This document shows, one piece after another, positions 1-7,148 of a stretch of DNA of 32,499 nt. The stretch's first letter is position 1; every line of letters starts with the position of its first letter. The position numbers and the translations under genes were made by a program. Below the pieces are notes generated by a model. It did not search any database. It saw nothing but the letters and a program-made list of their open reading frames with translations, and was not told the DNA's origin. Origin of the DNA: Microbacteriaceae bacterium (GTDB taxonomy: Bacteria > Actinomycetota > Actinomycetes > Actinomycetales > Microbacteriaceae); assembly GCA_027490915.1 (NCBI GenBank), contig JAIXXG010000091.1, forward strand, positions 1 through 32,499. Reading direction: 5' to 3'.

Positions 1-372
1 ATGGTGAGCGTCAGCATCGTCGAGATTCCCGCCCGCGACCTCGAGCGGGCCCGTGCCTTCTACGCGCGCGTCTTCGCCGTCGAGCTCGAGATCACCGAGG
101 TCGACGGGCAGCGCATGGTGTTCTTCCCGACGGACGAGCCCGTCGGCGGGGTCGAGCCGACCGGCCTCGCCCTCACCGAGGGCGACGATTACGTGCCGAG
201 CGGCGAGGGCGTGCGGTTCTACCTCACCGTCGACGACCTCGACGGGGTGCTCGCGCGCGCCGTCGAGGCCGGGGGCGAGATCGCCGCCGAGGTCGAGGCC
301 GTCGAGGGCTGGGGGCGGTACGCCGCGTTCCGCGATCTCGAGGGCACGGTGGTCGGGGTGACCCAGCCCTAG
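1..372 (+). CDS. VOC-family (glyoxalase/bleomycin-resistance fold) protein
   Basis: A 123-residue protein, the usual length of a single-domain VOC protein. The N-terminal stretch (SIVEIPARDLERARAFYARVF) is the typical first beta-alpha-beta module, in which a strand is followed by a helix holding R-A-x-x-F-Y. The second half has the repeat module (VRFYLTVDDLDGVLARAVEAGG) and ends with the typical G-x-x-A-x-F-R-D-L-E-G strand. Such proteins are often metal-dependent lyases, dioxygenases or resistance proteins, but the substrate cannot be read from sequence. The ATG is the first base of the window, so an upstream start cannot be excluded, although the length argues that this copy is complete. 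It stands before ftsE with a gap of about 114 bp and probably has no functional link to it. Confidence 0.8.
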   Translation: MVSVSIVEIPARDLERARAFYARVFAVELEITEVDGQRMVFFPTDEPVGGVEPTGLALTEGDDYVPSGEGVRFYLTVDDLDGVLARAVEAGGEIAAEVEAVEGWGRYAAFRDLEGTVVGVTQP

Positions 373-472
373 GCGCGGCGCGAGCCCGCATCCCGCCGCC
401 GGAGCGGTTCGGAGGGTGCTGGGAAGTGCGCCGCGGTGGGTGTCGCAGCCCGGCACCGCCCGCGCCCCCGCC

Positions 473-478
473 TACGCT
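473..478 (+). promoter_or_regulatory. Candidate -10 box for leaderless ftsE
   Basis: TACGCT fits the actinobacterial TANNNT -10 pattern and ends 8 nt before the ftsE ATG at 487. Transcription would therefore begin at or next to the start codon. No clear Shine-Dalgarno sequence precedes the ATG, which fits a leaderless mRNA. No convincing -35 box is seen. Confidence 0.4.
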
Positions 479-486
479 GGCCAGCG

Positions 487-1218
487 ATGATTCGATTCGA
501 CGAGGTCACCAAGGTCTACCGCGGCACCGCGCGGCCGGCGCTCAACGGCGTCAGCCTCGAGATTCTCAGCGGCGAGTTCGTGTTCCTCGTCGGCGCCTCC
601 GGGTCGGGCAAATCGACCTTCCTGCGCCTGGTGCTGAAGGAGGAGAAGCCGTCGACCGGCACCATCCACGTGCTGGGGCAGGACCTCGGGCGCATCTCGA
701 GCCGCAAGGTGCCGTACTTCCGGCGCAATCTCGGAGTCGTCTTCCAAGACTTCCGCCTGCTGCCCAACAAGACCGTCTTCGACAACGTGGCGTTCTCGCT
801 GCAGGTCATCGGCAAGAGCGCCGGGTTCATCCACGAGGCGGTGCCCGATGCGCTGCAGACGGTCGGCCTCGACGGCAAGGCCCAGCGCTACCCGCACGAG
901 CTCTCGGGCGGTGAGCAGCAGCGCGTCGCGATCGCCCGGGCCGTCGTCAACAAGCCCGCCATCCTGCTCGCCGATGAGCCGACAGGCAACCTCGACCCCG
1001 AAACCAGTGGCGGGATCATGGCCTTGCTCGAGCGCATCAACGCCAACGGCACGACCGTCATCATGGCCACGCACGACGCGGGCATCGTCGACCGCCTGCA
1101 GCGGCGCGTGATCGAGGTCATCGGCGGGCGCGTCGTGCGCGATGAGCGCGGGGGCGGCTACAAGACGCAGGCGACCCCGATCGTGACGCAGGGATTCGGG
1201 CTCGGTGATGCCCGATGA
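487..1218 (+). CDS. ftsE: Cell-division ATP-binding protein FtsE
   Basis: ABC-transporter ATPase of the FtsEX complex, which at the division septum transmits ATP hydrolysis to periplasmic or wall-bound peptidoglycan hydrolases. The protein has 243 residues. Visible motifs are Walker A (GASGSGKST, about residues 36-44), the Q-loop ([22 protein letters not shown], with the FtsE-typical F-R-L-L), the signature [14 protein letters not shown], Walker B ([13 protein letters not shown]) and the switch His in MATHD. I chose the ATG at 487 because homology begins at [11 protein letters not shown]; the frame stays open upstream to 436 but those residues do not look like protein. The stop overlaps the ftsX start by 4 nt (ATGA), so the two genes are translationally coupled. 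About 30 residues after the D-loop and His switch are less conserved, as is usual in actinobacterial FtsE. Confidence 0.96.
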   Translation: MIRFDEVTKVYRGTARPALNGVSLEILSGEFVFLVGASGSGKSTFLRLVLKEEKPSTGTIHVLGQDLGRISSRKVPYFRRNLGVVFQDFRLLPNKTVFDNVAFSLQVIGKSAGFIHEAVPDALQTVGLDGKAQRYPHELSGGEQQRVAIARAVVNKPAILLADEPTGNLDPETSGGIMALLERINANGTTVIMATHDAGIVDRLQRRVIEVIGGRVVRDERGGGYKTQATPIVTQGFGLGDAR

Positions 1219-2129
1219 GACTCGGTCTCGTGATCTCCGAGGTCGGGCAGGGTCTGCGCCGCAACCTCAGCATGGTCATCTCGGTCGTGCTCGTCACGTT
1301 CATCTCGCTGACCTTCGTCGGCGCCGCGGTGCTGCTGCAGATGCAGATCACCCAGATGAAGTCGTACTGGTTCGACCGCGCCCAGGTCGCCGTCTACCTC
1401 TGCACCGAGTTCTCGACGGTCGGCGGCTGCGACCAGCAGGCCGCGACGCCCGACCAGGTGGCGCTCGTGCAGGCCCAGCTCGAGAGCGAGACGCTCGCGC
1501 CGTTCATCGACACGTTCTACTTCGAGACGCAGGAGGAGGCGTTCGCGCGCTTCCAGGAGCAGTTCGAGGGCCAGGCGGTCGCCGACCTCATCACGCCCGA
1601 GCTGCTGCCCGAGGCCTTCTGGGTCAACCTCATCGACCCGACGCAGAGCGACATCCTCGTCGACGCGCTCGGCGGGCTCGTCGGGGTCGAGAGCATTGTC
1701 GATCAGCGCAGCTATCTCGAGCAGATCTTCGCCATCCTCAACGCGGCGAGCTTCACCGCCATCGGCATCGCGGCCCTCATGCTCGTGGCCGCGGCGCTGC
1801 TCATCGCCACGACGATCCGGTTGAGCGCCTTCTCGCGTCGACGCGAGATCGGCATCATGCGTCTCGTGGGGGCGTCGAACCGGTTCATCCAGACCCCGTT
1901 CATCATCGAGGGCGTCGTCGCGGCGCTCATCGGCTCGGTGCTCGCCGGGCTCGCCGTCGTGGCCATCGTGCAGTTCTTCGTGCAGGGCTACCTGGCCGAG
2001 ACCCTGCCCCTGACCTCGTTCGTGGGCCTGCAGGATGCCCTGCTCGTGGTGCCGCTGCTCATCGCTGCCGGCGCCGTGCTCGCGGCGCTCTCGGCCAACG
2101 TCGCCATCACCCGCTACCTGCGGGTCTGA
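1215..2129 (+). CDS. ftsX: Cell-division permease FtsX
   Basis: Membrane partner of FtsE, 304 residues, with the usual FtsX layout. A short cytoplasmic N-terminus is followed by TM1 (about 20-42), a large extracytoplasmic domain (about 45-165), TM2 (about 173-198), a cytoplasmic loop with the family signature [16 protein letters not shown]3 (about 220-243) and TM4 (about 262-290). The extracytoplasmic domain is the part that contacts hydrolase partners such as RipC in mycobacteria; the partner here is not in the window. Cys63 and Cys72 lie close together near the start of this domain and could form a disulfide. The gene is coupled to ftsE by a 4-nt overlap and is followed by a 181-bp gap before smpB. 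Confidence 0.96.
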   Translation: MRLGLVISEVGQGLRRNLSMVISVVLVTFISLTFVGAAVLLQMQITQMKSYWFDRAQVAVYLCTEFSTVGGCDQQAATPDQVALVQAQLESETLAPFIDTFYFETQEEAFARFQEQFEGQAVADLITPELLPEAFWVNLIDPTQSDILVDALGGLVGVESIVDQRSYLEQIFAILNAASFTAIGIAALMLVAAALLIATTIRLSAFSRRREIGIMRLVGASNRFIQTPFIIEGVVAALIGSVLAGLAVVAIVQFFVQGYLAETLPLTSFVGLQDALLVVPLLIAAGAVLAALSANVAITRYLRV

Positions 2130-2163
2130 GCGCGGTCGCCCGCGCCGTCGAGCTCACGGGCGA

Positions 2164-2235
2164 GCACGAACGTCGGCAGAACGCGGGGTGCAGCCCGCTG
2201 CCGCCGTCCGCTGCCCGTTCTGCAGACGTTCGTGC
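2164..2235. repeat. Imperfect inverted repeat between ftsX and smpB
   Basis: The arms at 2164-2183 and 2216-2235 are reverse complements over 20 bp with one mismatch (GCACGAACGTC[G/T]GCAGAACG on the same reading), separated by 32 nt. The structure lies 34 nt after the ftsX stop and its right arm reaches the expected -35 region of smpB. It could be an ftsX terminator, an operator, or a copy of a dispersed palindromic element. There is no T-run after it. Confidence 0.7.
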
Positions 2236-2247
2236 CCGGCGCCCGGG

Positions 2248-2253
2248 TATGCT
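2248..2253 (+). promoter_or_regulatory. Candidate -10 box for smpB
   Basis: TATGCT matches TANNNT and would place a transcript start near 2260. That leaves a leader of about 50 nt before smpB, containing the AGGAGG ribosome binding site at 2299-2304. The -35 region (about 2225-2230) lies inside the right arm of the inverted repeat and is not a good consensus match. Confidence 0.35.
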
Positions 2254-2310
2254 GGAGGGCTGCGCGCGGGGCGCGCGCAGCATCCGTCGGTCGAACGCAG
2301 GAGGTGAACC

Positions 2311-2787
2311 GTGCCGAAGGAGAAGGGCGAGAAGGTCGTGGCGACCAACCGCAAGGCGCGGCACGACTACGCGATCGAGGACACCTACGAGGCCGGCCTC
2401 GTGCTGAGCGGCACCGAGGTCAAGTCGCTGCGGCAGGGCCGGGCGAGCCTCGTCGACGGTTACGGCTTCATCGACAACGGCGAGGCCTGGCTCGATGCCG
2501 TGCACATCCCCGAGTACACGCAGGGCACGTGGACCAATCACCCGCCGCGGCGCAAGCGCAAGATGCTGCTGCACAAGGCGCAGATCATCAAGATCAGCCA
2601 GAAGGTGAAAGAGGGCGGCTACACCCTCGTGCCGCTGCGCATCTACTTCAGCGACGGGCGCGCCAAGGTCGAGCTCGCCGTCGCGAAGGGCAAGAAGGAG
2701 TACGACAAGCGGCACGCGCTGCGCGAGCGGCAGGACAAGCGTGAGGCCGAGCGCGCCATGCGCACCCGCAACAGGATGGGCGAGTAG
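2311..2787 (+). CDS. smpB: SsrA-binding protein SmpB
   Basis: Binds the tRNA-like domain of tmRNA and carries it to stalled ribosomes for trans-translation. The protein has 158 residues, the normal SmpB length. Recognisable blocks are [20 protein letters not shown] followed by [11 protein letters not shown], then [16 protein letters not shown], the TLVPLRIYF strand, and the basic K-K-E-Y-D-K-R tail that enters the decoding centre. The start is GTG at 2311, chosen because a strong AGGAGG (2299-2304) sits 6 nt upstream and the protein homology begins directly after it. The tmRNA gene lies 890 bp downstream, separated by one gene on the opposite strand. Confidence 0.96.
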   Translation: MPKEKGEKVVATNRKARHDYAIEDTYEAGLVLSGTEVKSLRQGRASLVDGYGFIDNGEAWLDAVHIPEYTQGTWTNHPPRRKRKMLLHKAQIIKISQKVKEGGYTLVPLRIYFSDGRAKVELAVAKGKKEYDKRHALRERQDKREAERAMRTRNRMGE

Positions 2788-2823
2788 CCCCGCTGGTAAC
2801 GCCGCCCGCCTGCGCGCGCCTGC

Positions 2824-3513
2824 TCAGGCGGCGCTGAACCGCGCGTCGACGGCCGCCTCGACGACGATCGGCTGCGGCTGCAGCGTGAACCCGCCGCCCA
2901 TGTCGGCAGCCATCGCCATCGCCTTCTCGAAGCGCGGCTGCGGCCCGCCGCCGCTTCCGCCGCCGTCGAGCATGCCGGGGTCGGCGAGGGCCGTCACCTG
3001 GATGCTCGGCCGCCCGACCGCGGAGGCCAGGGTCTCGGCGGCCTCGAGCGCGTCGGCGACCGCCCGCGCCCGCACGTCGGCCCGCGCCCGCGCGGCTGTC
3101 GCCTCGGTGAGCGACCACTCGACGCCGTCGATCGTGACGAGCGCGTCGGCGGCGAGCGCGTCGACGAGGGCGGCCGCGGCGACGCCGTCTCCGGGCACGA
3201 CCGCACGACCCTGCGCGCTCGCCCGGTGCACGAGCGGCGCCTGGCTGCCATCGTTCGTCCACGGCCGCTGGGCGCTCACCGCGAGCTGGTCGACCGACCA
3301 CTCGAGAGCGGCCGTGGCGGTGGTGGAGGCGGCGGTGGTCGCGGCGGCGTGCGACTCGAGCGCTGCGGTGGTGCGGGCCAGGGCGGTGCGAGCAGCCTCG
3401 AGCACCGCATCCCGCTCGGCCCCGTCGGCGCTGACGGTGAACCGCACGGTGGCGCGCTCGGGGGCCAGCTCGGCGCGGGCGCTGCCGCGCACGGTGAGGG
3501 TGAGGGCGGTCAT
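2824..3513 (-). CDS. SIMPL-domain (DUF541) protein
   Basis: A 229-residue protein with the SIMPL/DUF541 layout: a first beta strand (LTLTVRGSARAELAPERATVRFTVSADG), a long alanine-rich helix (about 35-65), a W-S-V-D-Q-L region, a second helix-rich half (about 120-165, ARADVRARAVADALEAAETLASAVG) and a closing IVVEAAVDARFSA strand. Most family members are exported, but no signal peptide or lipobox is visible here, so this one may be cytoplasmic. The family is linked to oxidative-stress tolerance and outer-surface assembly in some bacteria; its molecular role is unclear. I chose the ATG at 3513 because AAGGAG lies 5 nt upstream (3519-3524 on the complementary strand) and homology begins at once; the frame is open further upstream but runs into the tmRNA leader. 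It converges on smpB with a 36-bp gap. Confidence 0.85.
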   Translation of the reverse strand: MTALTLTVRGSARAELAPERATVRFTVSADGAERDAVLEAARTALARTTAALESHAAATTAASTTATAALEWSVDQLAVSAQRPWTNDGSQAPLVHRASAQGRAVVPGDGVAAAALVDALAADALVTIDGVEWSLTEATAARARADVRARAVADALEAAETLASAVGRPSIQVTALADPGMLDGGGSGGGPQPRFEKAMAMAADMGGGFTLQPQPIVVEAAVDARFSAA

Positions 3514-3546
3514 GGATGCTCCTTCGAGGGAAGGTCGGTCGTGACG

Positions 3547-3552
3547 TATACT
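3547..3552 (+). promoter_or_regulatory. Candidate -10 box for ssrA
   Basis: TATACT is a near-perfect -10 hexamer in otherwise GC-rich sequence and points toward the tmRNA. A start near 3559 would give a precursor with a 5' leader of about 119 nt, including the left arm of the inverted repeat that brackets ssrA. The -35 region is not a clear match. Confidence 0.5.
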
Positions 3553-3607
3553 GTAGGGCTGCGTCTGAAACGGCGCATGAACGCCCGGTTCCCCCGGGCT
3601 CGGCAAC

Positions 3608-3629
3608 TCCACAGTGCGTGACAACGACC
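3608..3629. repeat. Left arm of 22-bp perfect inverted repeat bracketing ssrA
   Basis: These 22 bases are the exact reverse complement of 4052-4073. The arm ends 48 nt before the mature tmRNA 5' end. Between the two is a small hairpin, GCCCGA-TCCG-TCGGGC, at 3644-3659. Confidence 0.9.
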
Positions 3630-3677
3630 CGCCCCTGCTGCGCGCCCGATCCGTCGGGCCGCGATGGCGGCGACCGA

Positions 3678-4049
3678 GGGGATGATCGGTTTCGACATCG
3701 CCTGCGAAACGGTGAGAAGCGGGTCGAGGATGCAGGGTTATCTCGTAAACGATCTCTGCAAACAACAGGTGCCGATGCTAAGGGCACCGACTTCGCTCTC
3801 GCCGCCTAAGGCAGAGTAGATAAGTCCGTCAGCCCGGGTTCGTCTCCGCCCCGGTGTCTGGCGTCATCCAGGAGACTTGCTGCGTGCCTGTGTCTCAGGT
3901 GTACGCGGGACTTTCACTGAGGCTGGGCTCGTCGACCTAGGGGTCTGCAACAAAGGTCGGAGCCGAGCAGAACGATTCAGCAGACTACGCCCGTAGAAGG
4001 CTCCGGCTCACAGCGATGGACGGGGGTTCAATTCCCCCCATCTCCACCA
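3678..4049 (+). ncRNA. ssrA: tmRNA (transfer-messenger RNA)
   Basis: One-piece tmRNA of 372 nt that rescues stalled ribosomes with SmpB. The 5' end GGGGATG (3678-3684) pairs with CATCTCC (4039-4045) to form the acceptor stem. The third pair is G-U, the identity element for alanyl-tRNA synthetase. CCA is encoded (4047-4049). The T-arm is GGGGG-TTCAATT-CCCCC (4022-4038), and the conserved GGTTTCGAC follows the 5' strand. The tag reading frame ends at TAA 3807-3809 and encodes ADAKGTDFALAA if translation resumes at GCC 3771-3773; A3767 then sits at -4, as A86 does in E. coli tmRNA. The tag resembles the mycobacterial form (ending in D-Y/F-ALAA). The ends are inferred from pairing and may differ by a base. 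Confidence 0.95.
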
Positions 4050-4051
4050 CC

Positions 4052-4073
4052 GGTCGTTGTCACGCACTGTGGA
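4052..4073. repeat. Right arm of 22-bp perfect inverted repeat bracketing ssrA
   Basis: Exact reverse complement of 3608-3629, starting only 2 nt after the tmRNA CCA end. In a precursor RNA the two arms could pair and close a loop holding the whole tmRNA. Confidence 0.9.
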
Positions 4074-4109
4074 TGCTCCCGGGGCCCCACCCTCTGCCAG
4101 ACTGGGCCC

Positions 4110-4484
4110 ATGCGCACCCTCCTCAACATCATCTGGCTCGTGCTCTCGGGCTTCTGGCTCTTCCTCGGCTACGCCATCGCGGCGCTCGTCATGTTCATCC
4201 TCATCGTGACGATCCCGTGGGGCATCGCGGCGTGGCGCATCGGCGTCTACTCGCTGTGGCCGTTCGGCAAGACGGTCGTCGACAAGCCCAACGCGGGCGT
4301 GTGGTCGGTGCTCGGCAACATCATCTGGGTGATCCTCGCCGGTTGGTGGCTGGCGATCGCGCACGTGACGTCAGCGATCGCCCTCGCGATCACGATCATC
4401 GGCATCCCGTTCGCCTGGGCCAACCTGAAGATGGTGCCCGTCGCGCTGCTGCCCCTCGGCAAGGACATCGTCGACAAGCCGTGA
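4110..4484 (+). CDS. YccF-family (DUF307) membrane protein
   Basis: Small inner-membrane protein of 124 residues made of two related halves, as in the YccF family. Each half has a hydrophobic stretch that runs into a P-W/F-A motif and then an L-x-P-x-G-K-x-[IV]-V-D-K-P end: WPFGKTVVDKP (about 50-60) in the first half and LPLGKDIVDKP at the C-terminus. Membrane segments lie at about 5-45 and 66-100. The function of the family is unknown. CAGACT lies 6 nt before the ATG and could be a weak -10 box of a leaderless transcript, with C in place of the first T. The last codons overlap the GTG start of the EamA transporter by 4 nt, so the two are co-translated. Confidence 0.88.
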   Translation: MRTLLNIIWLVLSGFWLFLGYAIAALVMFILIVTIPWGIAAWRIGVYSLWPFGKTVVDKPNAGVWSVLGNIIWVILAGWWLAIAHVTSAIALAITIIGIPFAWANLKMVPVALLPLGKDIVDKP

Positions 4485-5395
4485 CCCTGCGCCACTCCCT
4501 GCTGGCGCTGCTGGTCGTCGTCATCTGGGGGGCCAACTTCGTCGTCATCGATGCGGGGCAGCAGGATGTCCCTCCGCTGCTCTTCCTCGCCCTGCGCTTC
4601 CTCGTGGTGTGCGTTCCGGCGGTCTTCTTCCTGAAGCCGCCCGGAATCGGCTGGCGTCAGCTGCTGCTGGTGGGCGGATTCCTCAGCCTCGGCCAGTTCG
4701 CCCTGCTCTACCTGGCGCTCGCGCTCGGCATGCCGCCGGGCCTCGCGTCGCTGCTGCTGCAGACGCAGGTGATGTTCTCGCTCGTGGTCGCCGCCTTCGT
4801 GCTGCGCGAGCGCCCGTCGCGGCGTCAGCTCGCGGGTGTGGTCATCGGCATGATCGGCCTCGCGCTTGTGATCGCCGGCCACACGCAGGCGGCGCCGCTG
4901 CTGCCGCTCGTCGTCACCCTCGGGGCGGCGCTGTCGTGGTCGATCGGCAACGTGCTCGCCCGGCGGGCCCAGGCCAGCTCGGGGCTGTCGCTCGTCGTGT
5001 GGTCGGGTCTCATCGTGCCCCTCCCGGCGCTGGCGCTCTCGCTCATCGTCGACACGCCCGCTGTGGTCTGGCAGGCCCTGACGGGCCTGTCGTGGGTCGC
5101 GATCGGCAGCACGGTGTACACGGCCGTGTTCGCGAGCCTCATCGGCTACGGCATCTGGAACTCGCTGCTCGCGCGCTACCCGACGAGCGCCGTGGTGCCG
5201 TTCACGCTGCTCGTGCCGGTCGTGGGCATCCTGACCGCGTGGCTCGTGCAGGGGGAGGTGCCGGCGATCACCGAGTTCATCGGCGGCGCGATCATGCTCG
5301 CCGGGCTCGCCGCCGCGGTGCTGCAGCCTCGGAGGCGCGAGGCGCGTCCGCCGCTCGCGCCGCCCGATCGAGTGAGTCAAGAAAACTTGACATGA
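4481..5395 (+). CDS. EamA-family (drug/metabolite) transporter
   Basis: Ten-helix inner-membrane transporter of 304 residues with two EamA repeats, of the YedA/RhaT type that exports amino acids, metabolites or drugs. The first repeat starts at the N-terminus (LLALLVVVIWGANFVVIDAG, with the conserved W-G-x-N-F) and ends near G-x-x-x-I-A-G-H. The second starts at about 145 (LGAALSWSIGNVLARRA) and ends in GGAIMLAGL. The substrate cannot be read. The start is GTG at 4481, overlapping the yccF-like stop by 4 nt; the frame is open further upstream, but there it runs through the tmRNA. The last codons (5376-5395) contain the first operator and the -35 box of the next operon. Confidence 0.9.
   Translation: MTLRHSLLALLVVVIWGANFVVIDAGQQDVPPLLFLALRFLVVCVPAVFFLKPPGIGWRQLLLVGGFLSLGQFALLYLALALGMPPGLASLLLQTQVMFSLVVAAFVLRERPSRRQLAGVVIGMIGLALVIAGHTQAAPLLPLVVTLGAALSWSIGNVLARRAQASSGLSLVVWSGLIVPLPALALSLIVDTPAVVWQALTGLSWVAIGSTVYTAVFASLIGYGIWNSLLARYPTSAVVPFTLLVPVVGILTAWLVQGEVPAITEFIGGAIMLAGLAAAVLQPRRREARPPLAPPDRVSQENLT
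5376..5391. promoter_or_regulatory. Palindromic operator 1 (GTCAAG-N4-CTTGAC)
   Basis: GTCAAG-AAAA-CTTGAC is a perfect 6-bp-arm palindrome. It overlaps the TTGACA -35 box (5387-5392) of the promoter ahead of the membrane-protein/XRE operon. The same palindrome recurs 47 bp downstream, so a dimeric repressor, most simply the XRE protein encoded at 5896, is the likely ligand. Confidence 0.7.
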
Positions 5396-5415
5396 TGTAA
5401 TGCGTGCTTTACCTT
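5387..5415 (+). promoter_or_regulatory. Sigma-70-type promoter of the XRE operon
   Basis: The -35 box TTGACA (5387-5392) and the -10 box TACCTT (5410-5415, TANNNT) are separated by exactly 17 bp. The start would fall near 5422, inside the second palindrome. The -35 box lies partly inside operator 1. A leader of about 37 nt follows, with GAAGGGGG just before the ATG at 5459. Confidence 0.7.
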
Positions 5416-5421
5416 CGAGCA

Positions 5422-5439
5422 TGTCAAGCATTCTTGACA
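5422..5439. promoter_or_regulatory. Palindromic operator 2 (TGTCAAG-N4-CTTGACA)
   Basis: TGTCAAG-CATT-CTTGACA has 7-bp perfect arms and contains the same GTCAAG-N4-CTTGAC core as operator 1, with centres 47 bp apart. It covers the predicted transcript start, a position suited to repression. Confidence 0.75.
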
Positions 5440-5458
5440 CTGACCGAAGGGGGCCACC

Positions 5459-5902
5459 ATGGCCGAACACCAGCTCTCGTTCGAGGAGAAGATCGCCTGG
5501 GGCGGCCTGATCGTCGCGATCGTGCACGGAACCGTCTACCTGAGCGTGCTGCTGACCCGCGCCGCCAGCACGCCGATGCCCGAGACGCCGTACGTCGACG
5601 CCCTGCTGTGGAGCCTCGGCGCGGGCATCCTGGCGATGATCATCCTCTCGATCGTGGTCTCGATCACGACCGGCGAGGAGGGTCGAGCCACCGACATCCG
5701 CGACAAGCAGATCACGGCCCGCGCCGAGTTCACCGCCCGCGGCGTGCTCGTCGCGGGCGCGCTCGCCGCGATGATCCTCGCGATGCTCGAGCAAGACGGG
5801 TTCTGGATCGCCAACGTGCTCTACCTGGGTTTCATGCTCTCGGCGCTGCTCGAGACCGTCACCAAGATCGCCCTCTACCGCGGGGGAGTGCCGGCATGGT
5901 GA
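5459..5902 (+). CDS. Four-helix membrane protein, DUF2178-like
   Basis: A 147-residue membrane protein with four predicted helices (about 13-33, 48-70, 92-111 and 116-139). Between helices 2 and 3 is a charged cytoplasmic loop containing D-x-R-D-K-Q-I, which resembles the E-R-D-x-x-I segment of DUF2178-type proteins. I do not recognise a specific function. Proteins of this shape are commonly encoded next to small XRE regulators, as here, where the next gene overlaps by 7 nt. It is the first gene of an operon driven by the promoter at 5387-5415. Confidence 0.7.
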   Translation: MAEHQLSFEEKIAWGGLIVAIVHGTVYLSVLLTRAASTPMPETPYVDALLWSLGAGILAMIILSIVVSITTGEEGRATDIRDKQITARAEFTARGVLVAGALAAMILAMLEQDGFWIANVLYLGFMLSALLETVTKIALYRGGVPAW

Positions 5903-6126
5903 AGCCCACGCGGGTCGCCAACAACATCCGCGCGCTGCGGTTCGCCGCCGGCGAGCTGACCCAGGCCGAGCTCGCCGCCCGCGTCGGCGTGACGCGCCAG
6001 ACCATCATCGCGATCGAGCAGGGCAAGTACTCGCCCTCGCTCGAGATCGCCTTCCAGATCGCCCACGCGCTCGGCGCCCGCCTCGACGAGGTGTTCAGCT
6101 ACCCCACGAACGGAGACCCCGCATGA
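5896..6126 (+). CDS. Small XRE-type helix-turn-helix regulator
   Basis: A 76-residue DNA-binding protein that is almost only an HTH_3 domain: [40 protein letters not shown], with the recognition helix in [14 protein letters not shown]. It is closely like the stand-alone YozG-type regulators (N-N-I-R-x-L-R start, V-F-S/x-Y near the end). The start is ATG at 5896; GTG at 5899 is possible too. It overlaps the membrane-protein gene upstream by 7 nt and the oxidoreductase gene downstream by 4 nt (ATGA). The pair of GTCAAG-N4-CTTGAC palindromes at the operon promoter makes autoregulation likely, though this is inferred from position. Confidence 0.9.
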   Translation: MVKPTRVANNIRALRFAAGELTQAELAARVGVTRQTIIAIEQGKYSPSLEIAFQIAHALGARLDEVFSYPTNGDPA

Positions 6127-7148
6127 CCACGACCGCATCCACCACGACGACCATGGCCGCGATCACGCAGCACGGCTACGGCGGCATCGAGCAGCTGCGC
6201 ATCGACCGGATGCCCGCACCGACGCCCGGCCCCGACCAGGTGCTCGTGCGCGTGCACGCGGTGAGCCCCGACTCGGGCACGATCCACATCATGGCCGCTG
6301 ACCCGAAACTCGTGCGCCTCGCCTTCGGCTGGAGCCGTCCGCGCCAGCCCGTCATCGGGCTCTCCTTCGCGGGCGAGGTCGTGGCGGTCGGCGACCGGGT
6401 CAAGGGCGTCGCGGTCGGAGACCGGGTGGCCGGCTCGGCCCCCGCCGCTTTCGCCGAGTACGTCGTCGCCGCGCCGCAGAAGATCGCCCGCATCCCGGAC
6501 GCGGTGTCGATGACCGATGCCGCGACCCTCGCGATCTCGGGCACCACCGCCCTGCAGGCCGTGCGCGATGCCGCTCGGGTGCAGGCCGGGCAGAGCGTTC
6601 TCGTGATCGGAGCGGGCGGCGGCGTCGGCGCCTTCCTCGTGCAGCTCGCGGTGGCGGCGGGCGCCCGCGTGACCGGGGTGGCGAGCGCGGCGAAGGCCGA
6701 CCTCGTGCGCTCGCTCGGGGCCGTCGATGTGATCGACTACCGCACGACGCCGGGCCCGGAGGGGTGGGGCCGCTTCGACGTCATCATCGACACCGCCGAC
6801 GGTCGGGCGCTGCACGTGCTGCGCCGCGCGCTCACCGAGCGCGGAACGCTCGTCATCGTCGGTGCCGATAACGCGGGAGGCCCGCTGCTGCGCGGGGCCG
6901 ATCGTCAGCTGCGCGCTGTGCTGCAGAACCCGTGGGTGCGTCACCGGCTCGCCGCTGTCGTGAACCGCGAGAACGGCGACGACGTCGCGGTGCTGCTCGA
7001 CATGGTCGCCCGGGGTGCGCTGCGCGCACCGATCGACGCCGTCGCCCCGCTCGAGGAGGCCCTGCCACTCGTCGAGCGGCTGCAGCGGCAGCAGGTCGCG
7101 GGCAAGGCGGTCATCCGCCTGGTCGCGGAGGCCGGCTCTAGTCGGTGA
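6123..7148 (+). CDS. MDR-family NAD(P)-dependent oxidoreductase (quinone-oxidoreductase type)
   Basis: Medium-chain dehydrogenase/reductase of 341 residues without the structural-zinc cysteines, so of the quinone oxidoreductase/crotonyl-reductase type. The N-terminal GroES-like domain has [18 protein letters not shown] and [12 protein letters not shown]. The Rossmann part has the nucleotide motif [18 protein letters not shown] (about 160-177), and [10 protein letters not shown] closes the protein. The substrate is unknown. A threonine-rich stretch (TTTASTTTT) precedes the domain, and the true start could be the ATG a few codons later. It is the last gene of the XRE operon and its 3' end overlaps the convergent lipoprotein gene by 11 bp. 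Confidence 0.88.
   Translation: MTTTASTTTTMAAITQHGYGGIEQLRIDRMPAPTPGPDQVLVRVHAVSPDSGTIHIMAADPKLVRLAFGWSRPRQPVIGLSFAGEVVAVGDRVKGVAVGDRVAGSAPAAFAEYVVAAPQKIARIPDAVSMTDAATLAISGTTALQAVRDAARVQAGQSVLVIGAGGGVGAFLVQLAVAAGARVTGVASAAKADLVRSLGAVDVIDYRTTPGPEGWGRFDVIIDTADGRALHVLRRALTERGTLVIVGADNAGGPLLRGADRQLRAVLQNPWVRHRLAAVVNRENGDDVAVLLDMVARGALRAPIDAVAPLEEALPLVERLQRQQVAGKAVIRLVAEAGSSR

Noticed and set aside
4015-4049. A separate tRNA at the end of the tmRNA
   Set aside because: The T-arm and acceptor belong to the tRNA-like domain of ssrA; there is no anticodon arm, and the acceptor pairs with 3678-3684.
3608-4073. Transposon ends around ssrA
   Set aside because: No transposase, no target-site duplication recognised, and the only content is the tmRNA gene; I therefore favour an RNA stem, though an old element cannot be excluded.
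4016-4480. N-terminal extension of the EamA gene into the tmRNA
   Set aside because: The frame is open but passes through the tmRNA 3' end and the YccF gene; transporter homology begins at GTG 4481.
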